Below, in pieces: positions 17,550 to 27,066 of a stretch of DNA of 64,000 bases (positions within the stretch are counted from its first letter, which is position 1; every line of letters starts with the position of its first letter). The notes beneath the pieces were generated by a model. That model searched no databases, had not been told where the DNA came from, and saw nothing but the letters and a program-made list of their open reading frames with translations. A program made the translations under genes and the position numbers. Location: the NCBI RefSeq assembly GCF_006539985.1, contig NZ_BJOB01000001.1:62001-126000 (forward strand), read 5' to 3'. The DNA comes from Kurthia gibsonii. Lineage in GTDB: Bacteria > Bacillota > Bacilli > Bacillales_A > Planococcaceae.

Positions 17550-17592
17550 ATCATTCATTCCGTATTGATTACGTGGATGAATGATTTTTTTA
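17550..17592 (+). terminator. Terminator after dbpA
   Basis: ATCATTCAT (17550-17558) and ATGAATGAT (17577-17585) form a 9-bp stem followed by a run of seven T's. Confidence 0.85.
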
Positions 17593-17735
17593 TGTGATTT
17601 TGCATATGTGAGGAAAAATAGGATACAGTAGGCAATTGCTATATGAAAAAAAGCATGTAGAAACGCTGAATTCATAGATTTTTAGAAAAAAAACGAGAGT
17701 TGTCAGTGTGAAAATGGTTTGTTATATTGCTTATT

Positions 17736-17754
17736 GATAATGATAATTATTTTC
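17736..17754. promoter_or_regulatory. Fur box of the heme uptake operon
   Basis: GATAATGATAATTATTTTC matches the 19-bp Fur consensus GATAATGATAATCATTATC at 16 positions. It lies 26 bp before the lipoprotein start codon, where a bound repressor would block transcription. Iron-dependent repression is expected. Confidence 0.85.
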
Positions 17755-17780
17755 AATTAAAATAAATGGAGGAAATAAAA

Positions 17781-18746
17781 ATGAAAAAAGGTTTATATAG
17801 TGCATTACTTTTATCAACAGCATTATTACTTGGTGCATGTGGTAATGAAGAAGATACAAGTTCAGGTTCAAAAGTAGCACAAACAACAAAAGATCAAACA
17901 GCTGCAGCCAATTCTGCACAAACAAATGAAGCAGTGGATAAATTGGTTCAAGTATTTCCACAAAAGGAGATGAAAAATGTTGTAACGACATCGGTTACGC
18001 TTGCCGAAATGTTACATATTCTTGATGTAACACCTATTGGTCTTCCTACAACAACACATCAGCTTCCAAAAGAGTTTGAAACGATTGAAAAAGTAGGTTC
18101 TCCTGTTGAACCAGACATTGAAAAGATTGTTAGTTTAAAACCGGATATAGTAATCGGTCCGATTTCAGTACATACAAGTTTAGAGAAGAAATTAAAGCAA
18201 ACTAATGTTGCATCAGCTTATCTACCAACTGATTCGTATGAAGATTTAAAGAATGATTTAACAGCACTCTCAATTGTTCTTAAAAAAGAACAGCTCGCAA
18301 CAAGTTATTTAAATGAACTTGAGAAAAAAGAACAAAAAATAATCCAATCTTTAGATGTAAAAGATCGAAAAGTTATGATTCTTTTTGGAACAGGTGAATC
18401 ATTCATGCTCATGAATACAAACACATATGTTGGCAGCCTCGTAAATACGATGGGTGCACAAAATATGATTACAAAGGTAAGTAAATCAAAAGAAGCCTAC
18501 GTACCACTTAGTATGGAAAATGTTGTTGCAACAAATCCGGATGTTATCTTACTTGTATCACATGGAGATGCGACAGTCGCTTTAAAACAATTTAAAGATG
18601 AAGTAAAAAAGAATGGTGCATGGAATCAGCTGACAGCATTTAAAGAAGATCGTGTGCAGGCGCTAGATTATAGTGTTTTTGGTTACGCTTCAATTGAAAA
18701 AGCACCCCAAGCACTCGAAGAACTACAAAAGATTTTAGCAAAGTAG
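17781..18746 (+). CDS. Iron/heme ABC transporter substrate-binding lipoprotein (IsdE-like)
   Basis: The 321-residue protein has a lipoprotein signal peptide with lipobox LLLGACGN (Cys about 21), then a Ser/Thr/Gln-rich linker. A type III (helical-backbone) binding fold follows, with 'VTTSVTLAEMLHILDVTPIG' and 'DIEKIVSLKPDIVIG' typical of the IsdE/FhuD/BtuF class. The downstream HugZ-like protein suggests heme as the ligand. ATG 17781 follows GGAGG (17768-17772). A Fur box lies just upstream. It is the first gene of a four-gene unit: binding protein, permease, ATPase and heme-utilisation protein. A siderophore ligand cannot be excluded from sequence. Confidence 0.82.
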   Translation: MKKGLYSALLLSTALLLGACGNEEDTSSGSKVAQTTKDQTAAANSAQTNEAVDKLVQVFPQKEMKNVVTTSVTLAEMLHILDVTPIGLPTTTHQLPKEFETIEKVGSPVEPDIEKIVSLKPDIVIGPISVHTSLEKKLKQTNVASAYLPTDSYEDLKNDLTALSIVLKKEQLATSYLNELEKKEQKIIQSLDVKDRKVMILFGTGESFMLMNTNTYVGSLVNTMGAQNMITKVSKSKEAYVPLSMENVVATNPDVILLVSHGDATVALKQFKDEVKKNGAWNQLTAFKEDRVQALDYSVFGYASIEKAPQALEELQKILAK

Positions 18747-18755
18747 GTTGGAAGA

Positions 18756-19742
18756 ATGAACATAAAAATAAGTCCATCCACACGCATTGCCTCTACTAGT
18801 ATTTTGTTGCTCATTTTTATAGTCATTTCAATTGGCATGGGAAGTGTTTATATTTCGCCTCTTGAAACGATTCAAACTATTTTTACACGAAGTGAGGAAA
18901 TGGCAACAACGATTATTTGGGATTTACGAATTCCACGTGTTGCAGTGGCAGCGATTGTCGGAGTCAATCTAGCTTTATCAGGAGCATTACTTCAAGCTGT
19001 TATGCGAAATCCACTTGCAGACCCAGGCTTAACAGGTGTCTCGAGTGGTGCATCTGTTACCGTTTTAGCTATTATGCTCGTATTTCCAAACTTTACGTCT
19101 TTCGTTCCCATTGCAGCCATGATTGGTGGGACCATTGCAGTGGCGATTGTTTATGCCCTTGCATGGAAAAAGAATACGATTTCACCTGTTCGTATTATTT
19201 TAGCTGGTGTTGCAGTTAATGCGATTTTCGGAGGGATTACAGGACTACTTTCGATTTTATATAGTGACCGTCTACCTGCTGCTTTGCAGTGGATGAATGG
19301 TAGCCTCGGTGGTAAAGGTATGGGGGATGTAGCAGTTCTGTTACCGTATTCCATGATTGGTTGGGTTCTTGCATTATTTTGTATTCGTTCTGCTAATTTA
19401 CTGTCACTGGGTGAAAAAGTAGCTAGTAATTTAGGAGAAAATACAAACCGCATTCGAATTTTATTATCTTTAGTTGCCGTATACCTTGCAGCTGTCTCAG
19501 TATCTATTGTCGGTCTACTCGGTTTTGTTGGATTAGTTGTACCCCATATGGCTCGTTTAATTGTCGGTACGAATTATCGTTTTGTTATCCCGATGAGTAT
19601 GGTACTTGGAGCAGTTGTTTTAGTGATTGCTGATACAATTGGTCGCACATTATTCGCACCACTCGACTTACCAGCAGGAATCATTATGGCAATGGTAGGT
19701 GGACCATACTTCTTATATCTCATGCGAAAAGGAGATGTATAA
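18756..19742 (+). CDS. FecCD-family ABC permease (heme/iron)
   Basis: The 328-residue membrane protein has about nine to ten helices and the FecCD/BtuC signature: 'WDLRIPRVAVAAIVGVNLALSG' split over about 50-71, 'ALLQAVMRNPLADPGLTG' (about 72-89), and 'GLVVPHMARLIVG' (about 258-270), the cytoplasmic coupling segment that contacts the ATPase. It is expected to form a homodimer in the membrane. The gene begins 9 bp after the binding protein and ends 2 bp before the ATPase gene, so it is part of the same operon under the Fur box. Confidence 0.92.
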   Translation: MNIKISPSTRIASTSILLLIFIVISIGMGSVYISPLETIQTIFTRSEEMATTIIWDLRIPRVAVAAIVGVNLALSGALLQAVMRNPLADPGLTGVSSGASVTVLAIMLVFPNFTSFVPIAAMIGGTIAVAIVYALAWKKNTISPVRIILAGVAVNAIFGGITGLLSILYSDRLPAALQWMNGSLGGKGMGDVAVLLPYSMIGWVLALFCIRSANLLSLGEKVASNLGENTNRIRILLSLVAVYLAAVSVSIVGLLGFVGLVVPHMARLIVGTNYRFVIPMSMVLGAVVLVIADTIGRTLFAPLDLPAGIIMAMVGGPYFLYLMRKGDV

Positions 19743-19744
19743 AG

Positions 19745-20530
19745 ATGCTAAAAGTTGAACATTTACATTTATCAATCAATCAAAACGCCATACTTCATGA
19801 TATTCAGTTTGAAATAAAAGAAGGGGAGATTGTTTCAATCATTGGTCCGAATGGTTCTGGAAAATCAACCATTCTAAAAGCAATTTCACAAATGATTCCT
19901 ATTGATGAACAGGTTGTATTTTTACAAGGGGAAGACCTATATCATGTTAGGTCAAAAGAGCGCTCTAAAAGAATGAGTGTTCTTTTTCAGTCGAATGAAG
20001 CACCACATGATTTAACTGTACAACAGCTAGTCGAATATGGTCGTACACCACATAAAAAGTGGTTTCAGACATTGAATATAGAAGACGAGGAAATTATTGA
20101 TTGGGCAATTGAACAAACAGGATTAGAAGATTTTAGACATCGCTTTGTATCCTCTCTTTCAGGTGGAGAAGCACAGCGAGCATGGATTGCGATGTCGCTC
20201 GCACAGCGACCTAAAATTCTACTTCTAGACGAACCCACTACTTATTTAGATATCGCACATCAATTACAATTACTCGAACTTATCCATCGTGTGAATCGTG
20301 ATTTTGGCATGACCATCGTGATGGTTTTACACGATTTAAATCAAGCGAGCCTATATAGTGATCGTGTATGTATGATTCAAAAAGGAAAAATCGTGAAGTA
20401 TGGAACATCAGAAGAAGTGATGACACGTGAATTAATTCGCCAAGTTTATCATGTGGATTGCGATATTAATGCACACTTTAAACATGGTCGACCAAGAATT
20501 CAGTGGATTGGAATTGCAGAAGGAGATTAA
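19745..20530 (+). CDS. Heme/iron ABC transporter ATP-binding protein
   Basis: The 261-residue ATPase has Walker A GPNGSGKST (about 35-43), signature LSGGEAQRAW, Walker B ILLLDEPTTYLD and the switch His in VLHDLNQASLYSDR. It belongs to the FepC/FhuC/HmuV class that drives FecCD-type permeases. The final codons GAAGGAGATTAA double as the ribosome-binding site of the following HugZ-like gene, so the two genes are tightly coupled. It should assemble as a homodimer on the permease encoded just upstream. Confidence 0.93.
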   Translation: MLKVEHLHLSINQNAILHDIQFEIKEGEIVSIIGPNGSGKSTILKAISQMIPIDEQVVFLQGEDLYHVRSKERSKRMSVLFQSNEAPHDLTVQQLVEYGRTPHKKWFQTLNIEDEEIIDWAIEQTGLEDFRHRFVSSLSGGEAQRAWIAMSLAQRPKILLLDEPTTYLDIAHQLQLLELIHRVNRDFGMTIVMVLHDLNQASLYSDRVCMIQKGKIVKYGTSEEVMTRELIRQVYHVDCDINAHFKHGRPRIQWIGIAEGD

Positions 20531-20534
20531 ACAT

Positions 20535-21029
20535 ATGAAAAAAGAAATAGATTTAGCTGAACAGCAGCAAGCATATCAAACATTTTTACAAACACAGAAA
20601 ACAATCATGATTAGCAGTATAACAGCAGAAGGGACACCTTTAATTAGTTATGCGCCTTATATTTTGAATGAGGGGAAGTTATACATCTATATTAGTCGTA
20701 TATCAGATCACCACGCTTCTATTCAACAAAGTGAGTGTATTCAAGCTATGTTAATAGCAGATGAAGTGCATTCACCTAATTTATTCGCACGAGAACGATT
20801 ACGTTTTGTATGTAGACCTCGATTAGTGGAAGAGCATACACATGAAGTAGTTTTTCAACAGTTTGAAGAAAAGTTTAAGAAGCCAATGATTGACCTTTTA
20901 CGTGGCTTAGATTTTTCACTTTTTGAGTTAACACCATTGGAAGGGCGATATGTAGTTGGTTTTGGAAAAGCTTTTGATGTTAATTTACTTAAGAATACCA
21001 TCTCACATGTAGTCATCGATAAAAAGTAA
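20535..21029 (+). CDS. HugZ/HutZ-like heme utilisation protein (pyridoxamine-phosphate-oxidase fold)
   Basis: The 164-residue protein has a split-barrel PNPOx-like fold: 'KTIMISSITAEGTPLISYAPY' pattern (about 24-44), followed late by 'LFELTPLEGRYVVGFGKAF' (about 136-154), the typical closing segment of HugZ/HutZ proteins. Those proteins bind and degrade or store heme so its iron can be used. Placement as the last gene of a Fur-controlled ABC operon supports this. I use ATG 20535: AAGGAG (20519-20524) overlaps the ATPase stop, while an upstream start would lie inside the ATPase gene. The C-terminal His-rich tail of canonical HugZ is short or missing, so heme cleavage is not certain. Confidence 0.8.
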   Translation: MKKEIDLAEQQQAYQTFLQTQKTIMISSITAEGTPLISYAPYILNEGKLYIYISRISDHHASIQQSECIQAMLIADEVHSPNLFARERLRFVCRPRLVEEHTHEVVFQQFEEKFKKPMIDLLRGLDFSLFELTPLEGRYVVGFGKAFDVNLLKNTISHVVIDKK

Positions 21030-21035
21030 GAGAAG

Positions 21036-21066
21036 CAGACACTTAGACGATAGGTGTCTGTTTTCT
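21036..21066 (+). terminator. Terminator of the heme operon
   Basis: CAGACACTTA (21036-21045) pairs with TAGGTGTCTG (21051-21060), followed by TTTTC. Confidence 0.85.
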
Positions 21067-21139
21067 TTATTTACATTTCAAAATAATTTTGTTATTATTC
21101 TTATAAGATAACTAGGTTATTAAACGGAGGCTGATTAAA

Positions 21140-21490
21140 ATGAATACAAATCACTTTTTTAGAACAACGATGGCAACATCTTATACGGCACGAAAGTTTT
21201 TCAAAAAAGTTGTACATGATGCATATTTGCAATTACAACAATGGGATTCAGAAGTTGTATTAGAAGCAGAAGCATGGCGTTTATACACGGTTAAAATACA
21301 ATATCGTGGACAGTCTTATCAAGTTGCCTTTACTAAAAGTGAAATTGACATTTTACAGCAAGAATCTCCGTATGCACTTGATCAAGCGATTTGGTTACAT
21401 CTTATTCAGCAAGGTCTAGTCATTCAACCGTTCGAAGGGAATTACTTATCAAAAGTTTTAACTTCTTCAATTCAAAGAAAAATCTCATAA
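21140..21490 (+). CDS. Hypothetical protein, 116 aa
   Basis: I do not recognise this protein. It is soluble, without signal peptide or membrane helix, with aromatic and Gln-rich segments (for example YLQLQQWDSEVVLEAEAW, about 30-47) and a mixed alpha/beta appearance. The ATG follows a GGAGGCTG site (21126-21133) with good spacing, and the codon use matches its neighbours, so it is likely expressed. It has its own promoter region after the heme operon terminator. Its stop codon is 4 bp before a MITE-like repeat copy that probably provides its terminator. Confidence 0.6.
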   Translation: MNTNHFFRTTMATSYTARKFFKKVVHDAYLQLQQWDSEVVLEAEAWRLYTVKIQYRGQSYQVAFTKSEIDILQQESPYALDQAIWLHLIQQGLVIQPFEGNYLSKVLTSSIQRKIS

Positions 21491-21493
21491 GAG

Positions 21494-21626
21494 ACAGGCT
21501 AGGATAAAACATTTCACTTCCCTTTTTTAGCGTTCGCAACGAAAAACTGGAACCGCGCTACAGCGCGATTCCAGTTTTTTTATGCTCATGTGTGATAGTG
21601 TTTTTTGCACTTATGTCCTAGTCTGT
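21494..21626. repeat. MITE-like repeat, copy 1 (133 bp)
   Basis: Terminal inverted repeats ACAGGCTAGGATA (left) and, in reverse complement, ACAGACTAGGACA (right) flank a core with GCGTTCGCAACG and a strong hairpin ACTGGAA...TTCCAGT (21546-21575) followed by T's. The element fits exactly between the end of the hypothetical gene and the stop codon of the chemoreceptor gene and can terminate both. Two more copies are at 29947-30051 and 43265-43386, both in the opposite orientation. Confidence 0.85.
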
Positions 21627-23585
21627 TTAATTTGGTAATTTAAATTTTTGAATACTTTGTTGTAATTCTTCAGCTAAGTGTTGTAATTCTTGTGCAGTAC
21701 GTTCCATACTTGCCATTGAAGACAAAGATTCTTCAGTAGAAGCAGATACTTCTTCTAATGCAGCTGCATTTTCAGTTGCTGCATCAATTAATACTTGTGA
21801 ACTACTTGTCATCGTTGAAATAGTTGCTGCAATTTCTTGTGAAACAGCAGAAACATTTTCCATACGTGGTGTAATACTTTGCATATTTTTAACGATTACA
21901 TCAAATTTCTCAGCTGTATTTTCAACCACTTTTGTTCCATCTTGCACATGATGAAGAGCAGATTCCATAATTTTCACTGTTTCGCCCGTATCATCTTGAA
22001 CTGTTTGAATCAATGTTTCAATTTGTCCTGCAGATTGTTGTGAGCTTTCAGCAAGTTTACGAACTTCTTCAGCTACAACAGCAAAACCTTTCCCATGTTC
22101 CCCAGCACGTGCTGCTTCAATTGAAGCATTTAATGCAAGTAAATTTGTTTGGTCAGCAATTGAGCGTATCATTTCTAAAATTGAATTGATTTCTTTTGTA
22201 CGATCATAAAGTGAACGGACTTTTAAATCTGTTTCATTTACAGCCAATTGAATACTTTCCATCTTTTCAACAGTTTCTTGGATTGATTGTCCGCCTTCAA
22301 GAGCTTGTTGGTTTGCTGTTTGTGATAATTCAGTTACTTGACTAGTGTCTGAAGCCATATCTTGGATACCATCAGAAACTTCACCAAGAGCTTGGTTAGA
22401 TTGTGCCATTTGGTTTGTTTGATGTTCATTATTAATCGTTACTTGTTGCAATGCAGAAGTAATTTGCTGTGAGCTTGCCATATTTTCGCTTGTACTTGCA
22501 GAAAGTAAGTCAGAAGACTCGCGAATGGTATTAGCATTATCTTTTAAATTAGATATTAAAGCTGTTAAATGAATTTTCATCTTTTCGAATGCTTCAGCTA
22601 ATTGACCTACTTCATCTTTACCAGAAACCGTAATTTCAGTTGTTAAATCACCTTCACTGATTGTTAAAGCACTATCACGTAATTTTTTAATTGGCGAAAT
22701 GATTGAACGAATAATGAAGAAAATTAAAATAGCACCTAAAATTAAAGAACCAACAAGAATGTACATGATATTCAGCCATGTTTTACTTGCTTGTGTAGTA
22801 GCTTCTGAAATATAAGTTGTACTTACAATTTTCCAATCAGATAAATCATTTGTTTTTAACGATAAAGTTTTATTATTTATATCTTTTGTGTCAGTTTTTT
22901 TATTGCTAGATATGATGGATTTTATCTCATCATCTACAGGTTTTCCAAGCTCCTTTGTCGGATGGGTAATATAGTTTCCATGTTGGTCAATAATAGAGAT
23001 AAAACCCTTCTTGCCGATTTTCACTTCATTCGCTAATTTTTGGAATGAATTAATCGACATATCGATACCGACAACACCCATATCATTCGGTAACTTTTTT
23101 GAAATGGTAATAACCAATTTATTATCTAAAGCAGAGATGTAAGGGTCTGAAATTGAATAATCTTGTTCATTTAAAGCCCCTTTATACCACGGACGTTCTA
23201 TTGGATTATAATCTTTTGGATAAATGTAGTAAGGCATTTGAATCATATCGCCCTTTGCAGACCCAACATACGCAATCTGTACATCATTATGTCCTTCTGC
23301 ATACTCACTTAAAACTGTTCGTACTTCAGATTTCTTATCCATTTTTAAAGGCAGTTTTGAGATGCGATCTGCTAAATAATCAATATCATCTATTTTACTT
23401 TGTAATGTATTTGTGATATTTGCGTTCAGTATATCTGAACTAGAATGCGCATATCCACCTTGCTGTTCAATTACAAGAGATTTGATATTTTGAAATGCTA
23501 CAGTACTGATAATCATGCTAGGAATGATTAAGATTGCCAAAAATGAAATAATTAGTTTGGTGCGCAAGCGCATATTTTTTAACAT
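21627..23585 (-). CDS. Methyl-accepting chemotaxis protein with dCache sensor
   Basis: The 652-residue receptor has TM1 (about 10-32), a large extracellular double-Cache domain (about 35-270; 'ERPWYKGAL', '[14 protein letters not shown]', '[12 protein letters not shown]'), TM2 (about 275-297), HAMP (about 298-350), and a cytoplasmic signalling domain whose hairpin tip reads [20 protein letters not shown]. dCache domains of Bacillus receptors (McpB/McpC type) often bind amino acids. The terminal pentapeptide tether of enteric receptors is absent. It is a single-gene unit whose 3' end abuts the MITE-like repeat. Confidence 0.93.
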   Translation of the reverse strand: MLKNMRLRTKLIISFLAILIIPSMIISTVAFQNIKSLVIEQQGGYAHSSSDILNANITNTLQSKIDDIDYLADRISKLPLKMDKKSEVRTVLSEYAEGHNDVQIAYVGSAKGDMIQMPYYIYPKDYNPIERPWYKGALNEQDYSISDPYISALDNKLVITISKKLPNDMGVVGIDMSINSFQKLANEVKIGKKGFISIIDQHGNYITHPTKELGKPVDDEIKSIISSNKKTDTKDINNKTLSLKTNDLSDWKIVSTTYISEATTQASKTWLNIMYILVGSLILGAILIFFIIRSIISPIKKLRDSALTISEGDLTTEITVSGKDEVGQLAEAFEKMKIHLTALISNLKDNANTIRESSDLLSASTSENMASSQQITSALQQVTINNEHQTNQMAQSNQALGEVSDGIQDMASDTSQVTELSQTANQQALEGGQSIQETVEKMESIQLAVNETDLKVRSLYDRTKEINSILEMIRSIADQTNLLALNASIEAARAGEHGKGFAVVAEEVRKLAESSQQSAGQIETLIQTVQDDTGETVKIMESALHHVQDGTKVVENTAEKFDVIVKNMQSITPRMENVSAVSQEIAATISTMTSSSQVLIDAATENAAALEEVSASTEESLSSMASMERTAQELQHLAEELQQSIQKFKLPN

Positions 23586-23812
23586 TTTCTAATAACCTTC
23601 TTTCATAAAATACATATACATTAGTATCGGAACAAAATATGTATTATAAACAAAAATGATGAATTCAAGTTGTAATAAAAGAAAATTAACATTTTATAGT
23701 GTGTTTTAGTGAAAAAACTAATATTTTGTATAGGTTAATTAATGATTAAGAGTGTGATAAATATACTAAAAGAAAATTAATAGAATGAAGTCATTAAATA
23801 TAATTTTGATAT

Positions 23813-23845
23813 AAAAAATCAGCTTACAAAATAATGTAAGCTGAT
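23813..23845 (-). terminator. Terminator after guaC
   Basis: ATCAGCTTACA (23818-23828) and TGTAAGCTGAT (23835-23845) form a perfect 11-bp stem. In the guaC direction it is followed by a T-run (the A-run before 23818). Confidence 0.85.
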
Positions 23846-23865
23846 TTATATATTGGTTGATACGA

Positions 23866-24849
23866 TTAGTAAACTTTGTCACCGTTGAAAATTGAGTTTT
23901 TAACGATTACATAATCAACTGTACGGATAGCATCTAGTTTTGTGCCGCCAGCGTAAGAAATTGATGATTGAAGATCTTGTTGCATCTCAATTAATGTATC
24001 TTTTAAAGCACCTTTGTGCTCCACATACATTTTCTTACCTTCAACATTTTTCTTTTCACCTTTTTGGAATTCAGAAGCTGAGCCGAAGTACTCTTTTACT
24101 TTTTTACCATCGACTTCAACTGTTTTACCAGGTGACTCTTCATGACCTGCGAATAATGAACCAATCATAACCATTGAAGCACCAAAACGAATTGATTTTG
24201 CGATATCGCCATGTGTACGAATACCACCATCTGCGATAATTGGTTTCGTTGCAGCTTTTGAGCACCAACGTAAAGCAGCTAATTGCCAGCCACCAGTACC
24301 AAAGCCTGTTTTGATTTTTGTAATGCATACTTTACCTGGTCCGATTCCTACTTTTGTAGCGTCAGCGCCAGCATTTTCAAGTTCACGAACTGCTTCAGGT
24401 GTACCAACATTACCTGCAATTACGAATGCGTTTGGTAATAGACCTTTAATATGTTGAATCATGTTGATGACTGCATTTGAATGACCATGTGCAATATCAA
24501 TTGTAATGAATTCAGGTGTTAAACCTAAAGCAGCTAATTCTTCTACGAATGTATATTCTTCTGGTTTTACACCTACGCTAATTGATGCGATTAAACCCTT
24601 TGATTGCATGTCTTTAATAAAGCCAATACGTTTTTCAGGGTTGAAGCGGTGCATAATGTAGAAGTAACCATCTTCTGCTAATTTTGTAGCAATTGTTTCA
24701 TCAATGATTGTTTGCATATTTGCAGGGACAACCGGTAATTTAAATTTATGTCCACCGAGCTCGATAGTTGTATCACACTCCGAGCGGCTATTTACGATAC
24801 ACTTTGCTGGTACTAATTGAATGTCTTCATAATCAAATACGTTATCCAT
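23866..24849 (-). CDS. guaC: GMP reductase
   Basis: The 327-residue protein is nearly identical in layout to B. subtilis GuaC. It starts [17 protein letters not shown], with the catalytic loop [11 protein letters not shown] (Cys about 175), substrate-binding [14 protein letters not shown] and the C-terminus IFNGDKVY. GuaC converts GMP to IMP with NADPH, releasing ammonia, and lets the cell balance purine pools. It is a TIM-barrel tetramer of the IMPDH/GMPR family, without the CBS domains of IMPDH. A separate promoter is visible upstream on the minus strand and a clear terminator downstream. Confidence 0.97.
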   Translation of the reverse strand: MDNVFDYEDIQLVPAKCIVNSRSECDTTIELGGHKFKLPVVPANMQTIIDETIATKLAEDGYFYIMHRFNPEKRIGFIKDMQSKGLIASISVGVKPEEYTFVEELAALGLTPEFITIDIAHGHSNAVINMIQHIKGLLPNAFVIAGNVGTPEAVRELENAGADATKVGIGPGKVCITKIKTGFGTGGWQLAALRWCSKAATKPIIADGGIRTHGDIAKSIRFGASMVMIGSLFAGHEESPGKTVEVDGKKVKEYFGSASEFQKGEKKNVEGKKMYVEHKGALKDTLIEMQQDLQSSISYAGGTKLDAIRTVDYVIVKNSIFNGDKVY

Positions 24850-25191
24850 TGTGTTAAATACACTCCTAAAAGCGAATATTATTTTTGTTTGGACTATAAA
24901 TGTTCGTCCTTTGGTAATTTACCTCATTTTCAAAGTCATGTCAAAGGTTTTGTGTATAAATATTTAGAAAATTTTTTGATTTTCACACAAATTGAACAAT
25001 TTAAGACTTGTAAATGCTCTCATTTTAAGTTATAAAAACGAATAAAATAAGAGGAAGTATGAAACTATCAAGACGAAGTGATAACAATATGATAAAATTA
25101 GAATTTAAAGAGTAGTAAAATATATACAGTTATTGATTGCTTTATTCATAGATTGAAATACGGAAAGAGCAAGTGAGAAAGGAAGTTAGTC
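24850..25191. other. Divergent intergenic region, guaC / YcdB-like gene
   Basis: This 342-bp AT-rich region holds the guaC promoter on the minus strand. A ribosome-binding site AAAGGAAG lies just before the ATG at 25192 on the plus strand. No conserved RNA element, palindromic operator or small gene could be supported elsewhere in it. Confidence 0.5.
24916..24944 (-). promoter_or_regulatory. Promoter of guaC
   Basis: On the minus strand, TTGACA (24939-24944) and TAAATT (24916-24921) are separated by 17 bp, a good sigma-A promoter, about 67 bp upstream of the guaC start. I see no purine riboswitch in the leader. Confidence 0.6.
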
Positions 25192-26631
25192 ATGCGACAA
25201 TTAGAAATAGAATTACGTGAACTTTTAATTGGTGCACCACCGATTAAAATTATGACAGAAGAAGAAATGGAAGAATTCGGAGAGATTGTAGATGCACATC
25301 GCGAAATCTCTTATGGACAAGTTGAAGTGTCAGATGAAGGGAAAATTACATCATTAATTATTGATTTAGAAGCCATTTTAGAAAATAATGATGTATCTTT
25401 AGATGAATATGAAGAACTATCAGCTGAAGATTTAAAAGAGATTGCTCAAGATTTTGTAGATGAATATGGTCAAAAGAATTTACAGTTAACTTCTTTTTCT
25501 GAATGGGGCGATCAGACGTTTTTACTAACGTTTGAGGCAATGGATGTGCAGTATCAAATCCCACTACCTAATTCAGGTGCAACAATTGAGATGAATAAAC
25601 AAGGTTTTGTATTATCCGCAACATTCAATCAATCTTATTATCAATTAACACATCCGAAACTTACAGTCGATGCAGATGTGGCATTGATGATTTATAAAAA
25701 TAGAATGTTAGTTGAATTAGCTGCTTTCCAACAAGAAGATGAAATTCGATTAATGTACTATCCTAAAAATTTAAATGAAGTAGTTGGCGCAAACGGAGAT
25801 ATTATTTCATTAAATCAATTTTTAGAAAATGGTCCTGTTGAATTAGAAAAAGTTCCACCTGTTATGGAAATGTATGATGAAGCAATTTTGTTAGGTATTA
25901 CACCGGATATGAATAAAATTGAAGAAGAAAATACAGTTACATATGAACAATCTGATCAACATTATGTTAAATTCGATATGTCTGATGAACATCAATTGAT
26001 TATTGATTCTACTCTGCCATTCAAAGAAGGGGAAGAATATACACTAGATGAACTTCGTAAACGTGCAATTGCCTTTTTAGAATCCAAAGTAGGCAATGTG
26101 TCTGAACATTATTTATTAGAAGATGCATTTGTTGAAGAGGATTTAGAAGATGATGAAGATGATGATTTAACAGAAGAGGAAATTGAGATGTTAAAAGCTC
26201 TATCAGCAGAAGATGGTGAGGATGAAGAGGAAGATGACGAAGATGATTCTTATGCTTTCGAACCATTTGTGACTTTTACATTCCACCGTTATATTAATGG
26301 CATTCCACTAAGTGAATATACAGCAAATATTGATATGGGTATTTATTCAGGTCGTGTAACAGATGCAGTGATTCCAATGTTAAAAGAAGAGCATATTGAG
26401 AGTATGTCAATGGAACCTACAATTACATTAGAAGAAGCAAATGAAATCTATAAAGACTCCATTAAAATGGAATTAGCACGTGTTCCATACGAAGATGAAG
26501 AATTTACAAAATATGAATTATGCTATGTTGTAAAAGAAAAAGAAGTGGGACAACGCATTGAAAGAATTGATGCAGAGAATGGAAATATTTTTTATTATGA
26601 TCAATTAGATGATATTGAATACGAAGAATAA
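25192..26631 (+). CDS. YcdB/YcdC-like acidic protein
   Basis: The 479-residue protein has two weakly similar halves that resemble the YcdB/YcdC repeated domain. The best match is 'TFHRYINGIPLSEYTANIDM' (about 362-381), followed by the tG-type turn 'GIYSGRVTDAVI'. A very acidic insert (about 317-358, runs of Glu/Asp) lies between the halves. B. subtilis YcdB and YcdC are of similar length and of unknown function. No signal peptide or membrane helix is visible at the N-terminus (MRQLEIELREL), so this member looks cytoplasmic. It is alone in its unit, followed by the lysine riboswitch of the next operon. Domain call by pattern only. Confidence 0.6.
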   Translation: MRQLEIELRELLIGAPPIKIMTEEEMEEFGEIVDAHREISYGQVEVSDEGKITSLIIDLEAILENNDVSLDEYEELSAEDLKEIAQDFVDEYGQKNLQLTSFSEWGDQTFLLTFEAMDVQYQIPLPNSGATIEMNKQGFVLSATFNQSYYQLTHPKLTVDADVALMIYKNRMLVELAAFQQEDEIRLMYYPKNLNEVVGANGDIISLNQFLENGPVELEKVPPVMEMYDEAILLGITPDMNKIEEENTVTYEQSDQHYVKFDMSDEHQLIIDSTLPFKEGEEYTLDELRKRAIAFLESKVGNVSEHYLLEDAFVEEDLEDDEDDDLTEEEIEMLKALSAEDGEDEEEDDEDDSYAFEPFVTFTFHRYINGIPLSEYTANIDMGIYSGRVTDAVIPMLKEEHIESMSMEPTITLEEANEIYKDSIKMELARVPYEDEEFTKYELCYVVKEKEVGQRIERIDAENGNIFYYDQLDDIEYEE

Positions 26632-26687
26632 ATACATGAATTTTTATTTTTAAATAAAAAATTTATATTTTTCTTTTTTTCAGTATA

Positions 26688-26717
26688 TTGACATAAAATA
26701 GTCTATAAAGTAGACTA
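26688..26717 (+). promoter_or_regulatory. Promoter of the lysine-transport leader with overlapping palindrome
   Basis: TTGACA (26688-26693) and TAGACT (26711-26716) are 17 bp apart. The perfect inverted repeat TAGTCTA-TAAAG-TAGACTA (26699-26717) covers the -10 element, which suggests a second, protein-based control in addition to the riboswitch. Confidence 0.55.
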
Positions 26718-26742
26718 TTGTTAATTATAACAAACGAATATG

Positions 26743-26910
26743 ACCTCACATTGACACAATTGTGAGGTAGAGGCGCGATATTTATTAGTAAGTAGCGGAG
26801 TACGAGAATACAAAGATGCTACTTAGAAGGAGATGTCGCCGAAGTGTATGGTGGGTTCTCAACATCATATGCTGGGTCTGCAATTAATAGTTGCAGGACT
26901 GTCTTACTTT
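26743..26910 (+). ncRNA. Lysine riboswitch (L box)
   Basis: The leader carries the conserved L-box blocks in order: GTGAGGTAGAGGCGCG (26762-26777), AGTAGCGGAG, AGAAGGAGATGTCGCCGAAG (26825-26844), GCTGGGTCTGCA and GGACTGTC. P1 is GTGAG/CTTAC (26762-26766 / 26903-26907). CTTACTTT (26903-26910) can alternatively pair with AAAGTAAG (26923-26930), and ACCTCAC (26743-26749) with GTGAGGT (26762-26768). These are switching pairs. A terminator follows, so lysine should cause early termination. Confidence 0.92.
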
Positions 26911-26968
26911 TTTTACCCGAATAAAGTAAGTTGAGCTATCTCAATTGGGCAATGATGAGGATTTTTAG

Positions 26969-27031
26969 AAGGACTATACCAAAAGGTCTGGAGAAGTATC
27001 TCATCCACCTTTTGTTATAGTCCTTTTCGTT
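26969..27031 (+). terminator. Riboswitch-controlled terminator
   Basis: An 18-bp stem with one mismatch (26969-26986 with 27008-27025) is followed by TTTTCGTTTT. It lies between the lysine aptamer and the first transporter gene and is the expected expression platform. Confidence 0.88.
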
Positions 27032-27066
27032 TTCACAATGGGAACATATTTAAAGGAGAGGTACAA

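Noticed and set aside
20451-20534. An earlier start for the HugZ-like gene inside the ATPase gene
   Set aside because: The extra residues would be out-of-frame ATPase coding sequence. A good ribosome-binding site lies before ATG 20535.
24850-25191. A purine riboswitch in front of guaC
   Set aside because: The leader lacks the conserved TATA...loop blocks of purine aptamers; only a sigma-A type promoter could be seen.
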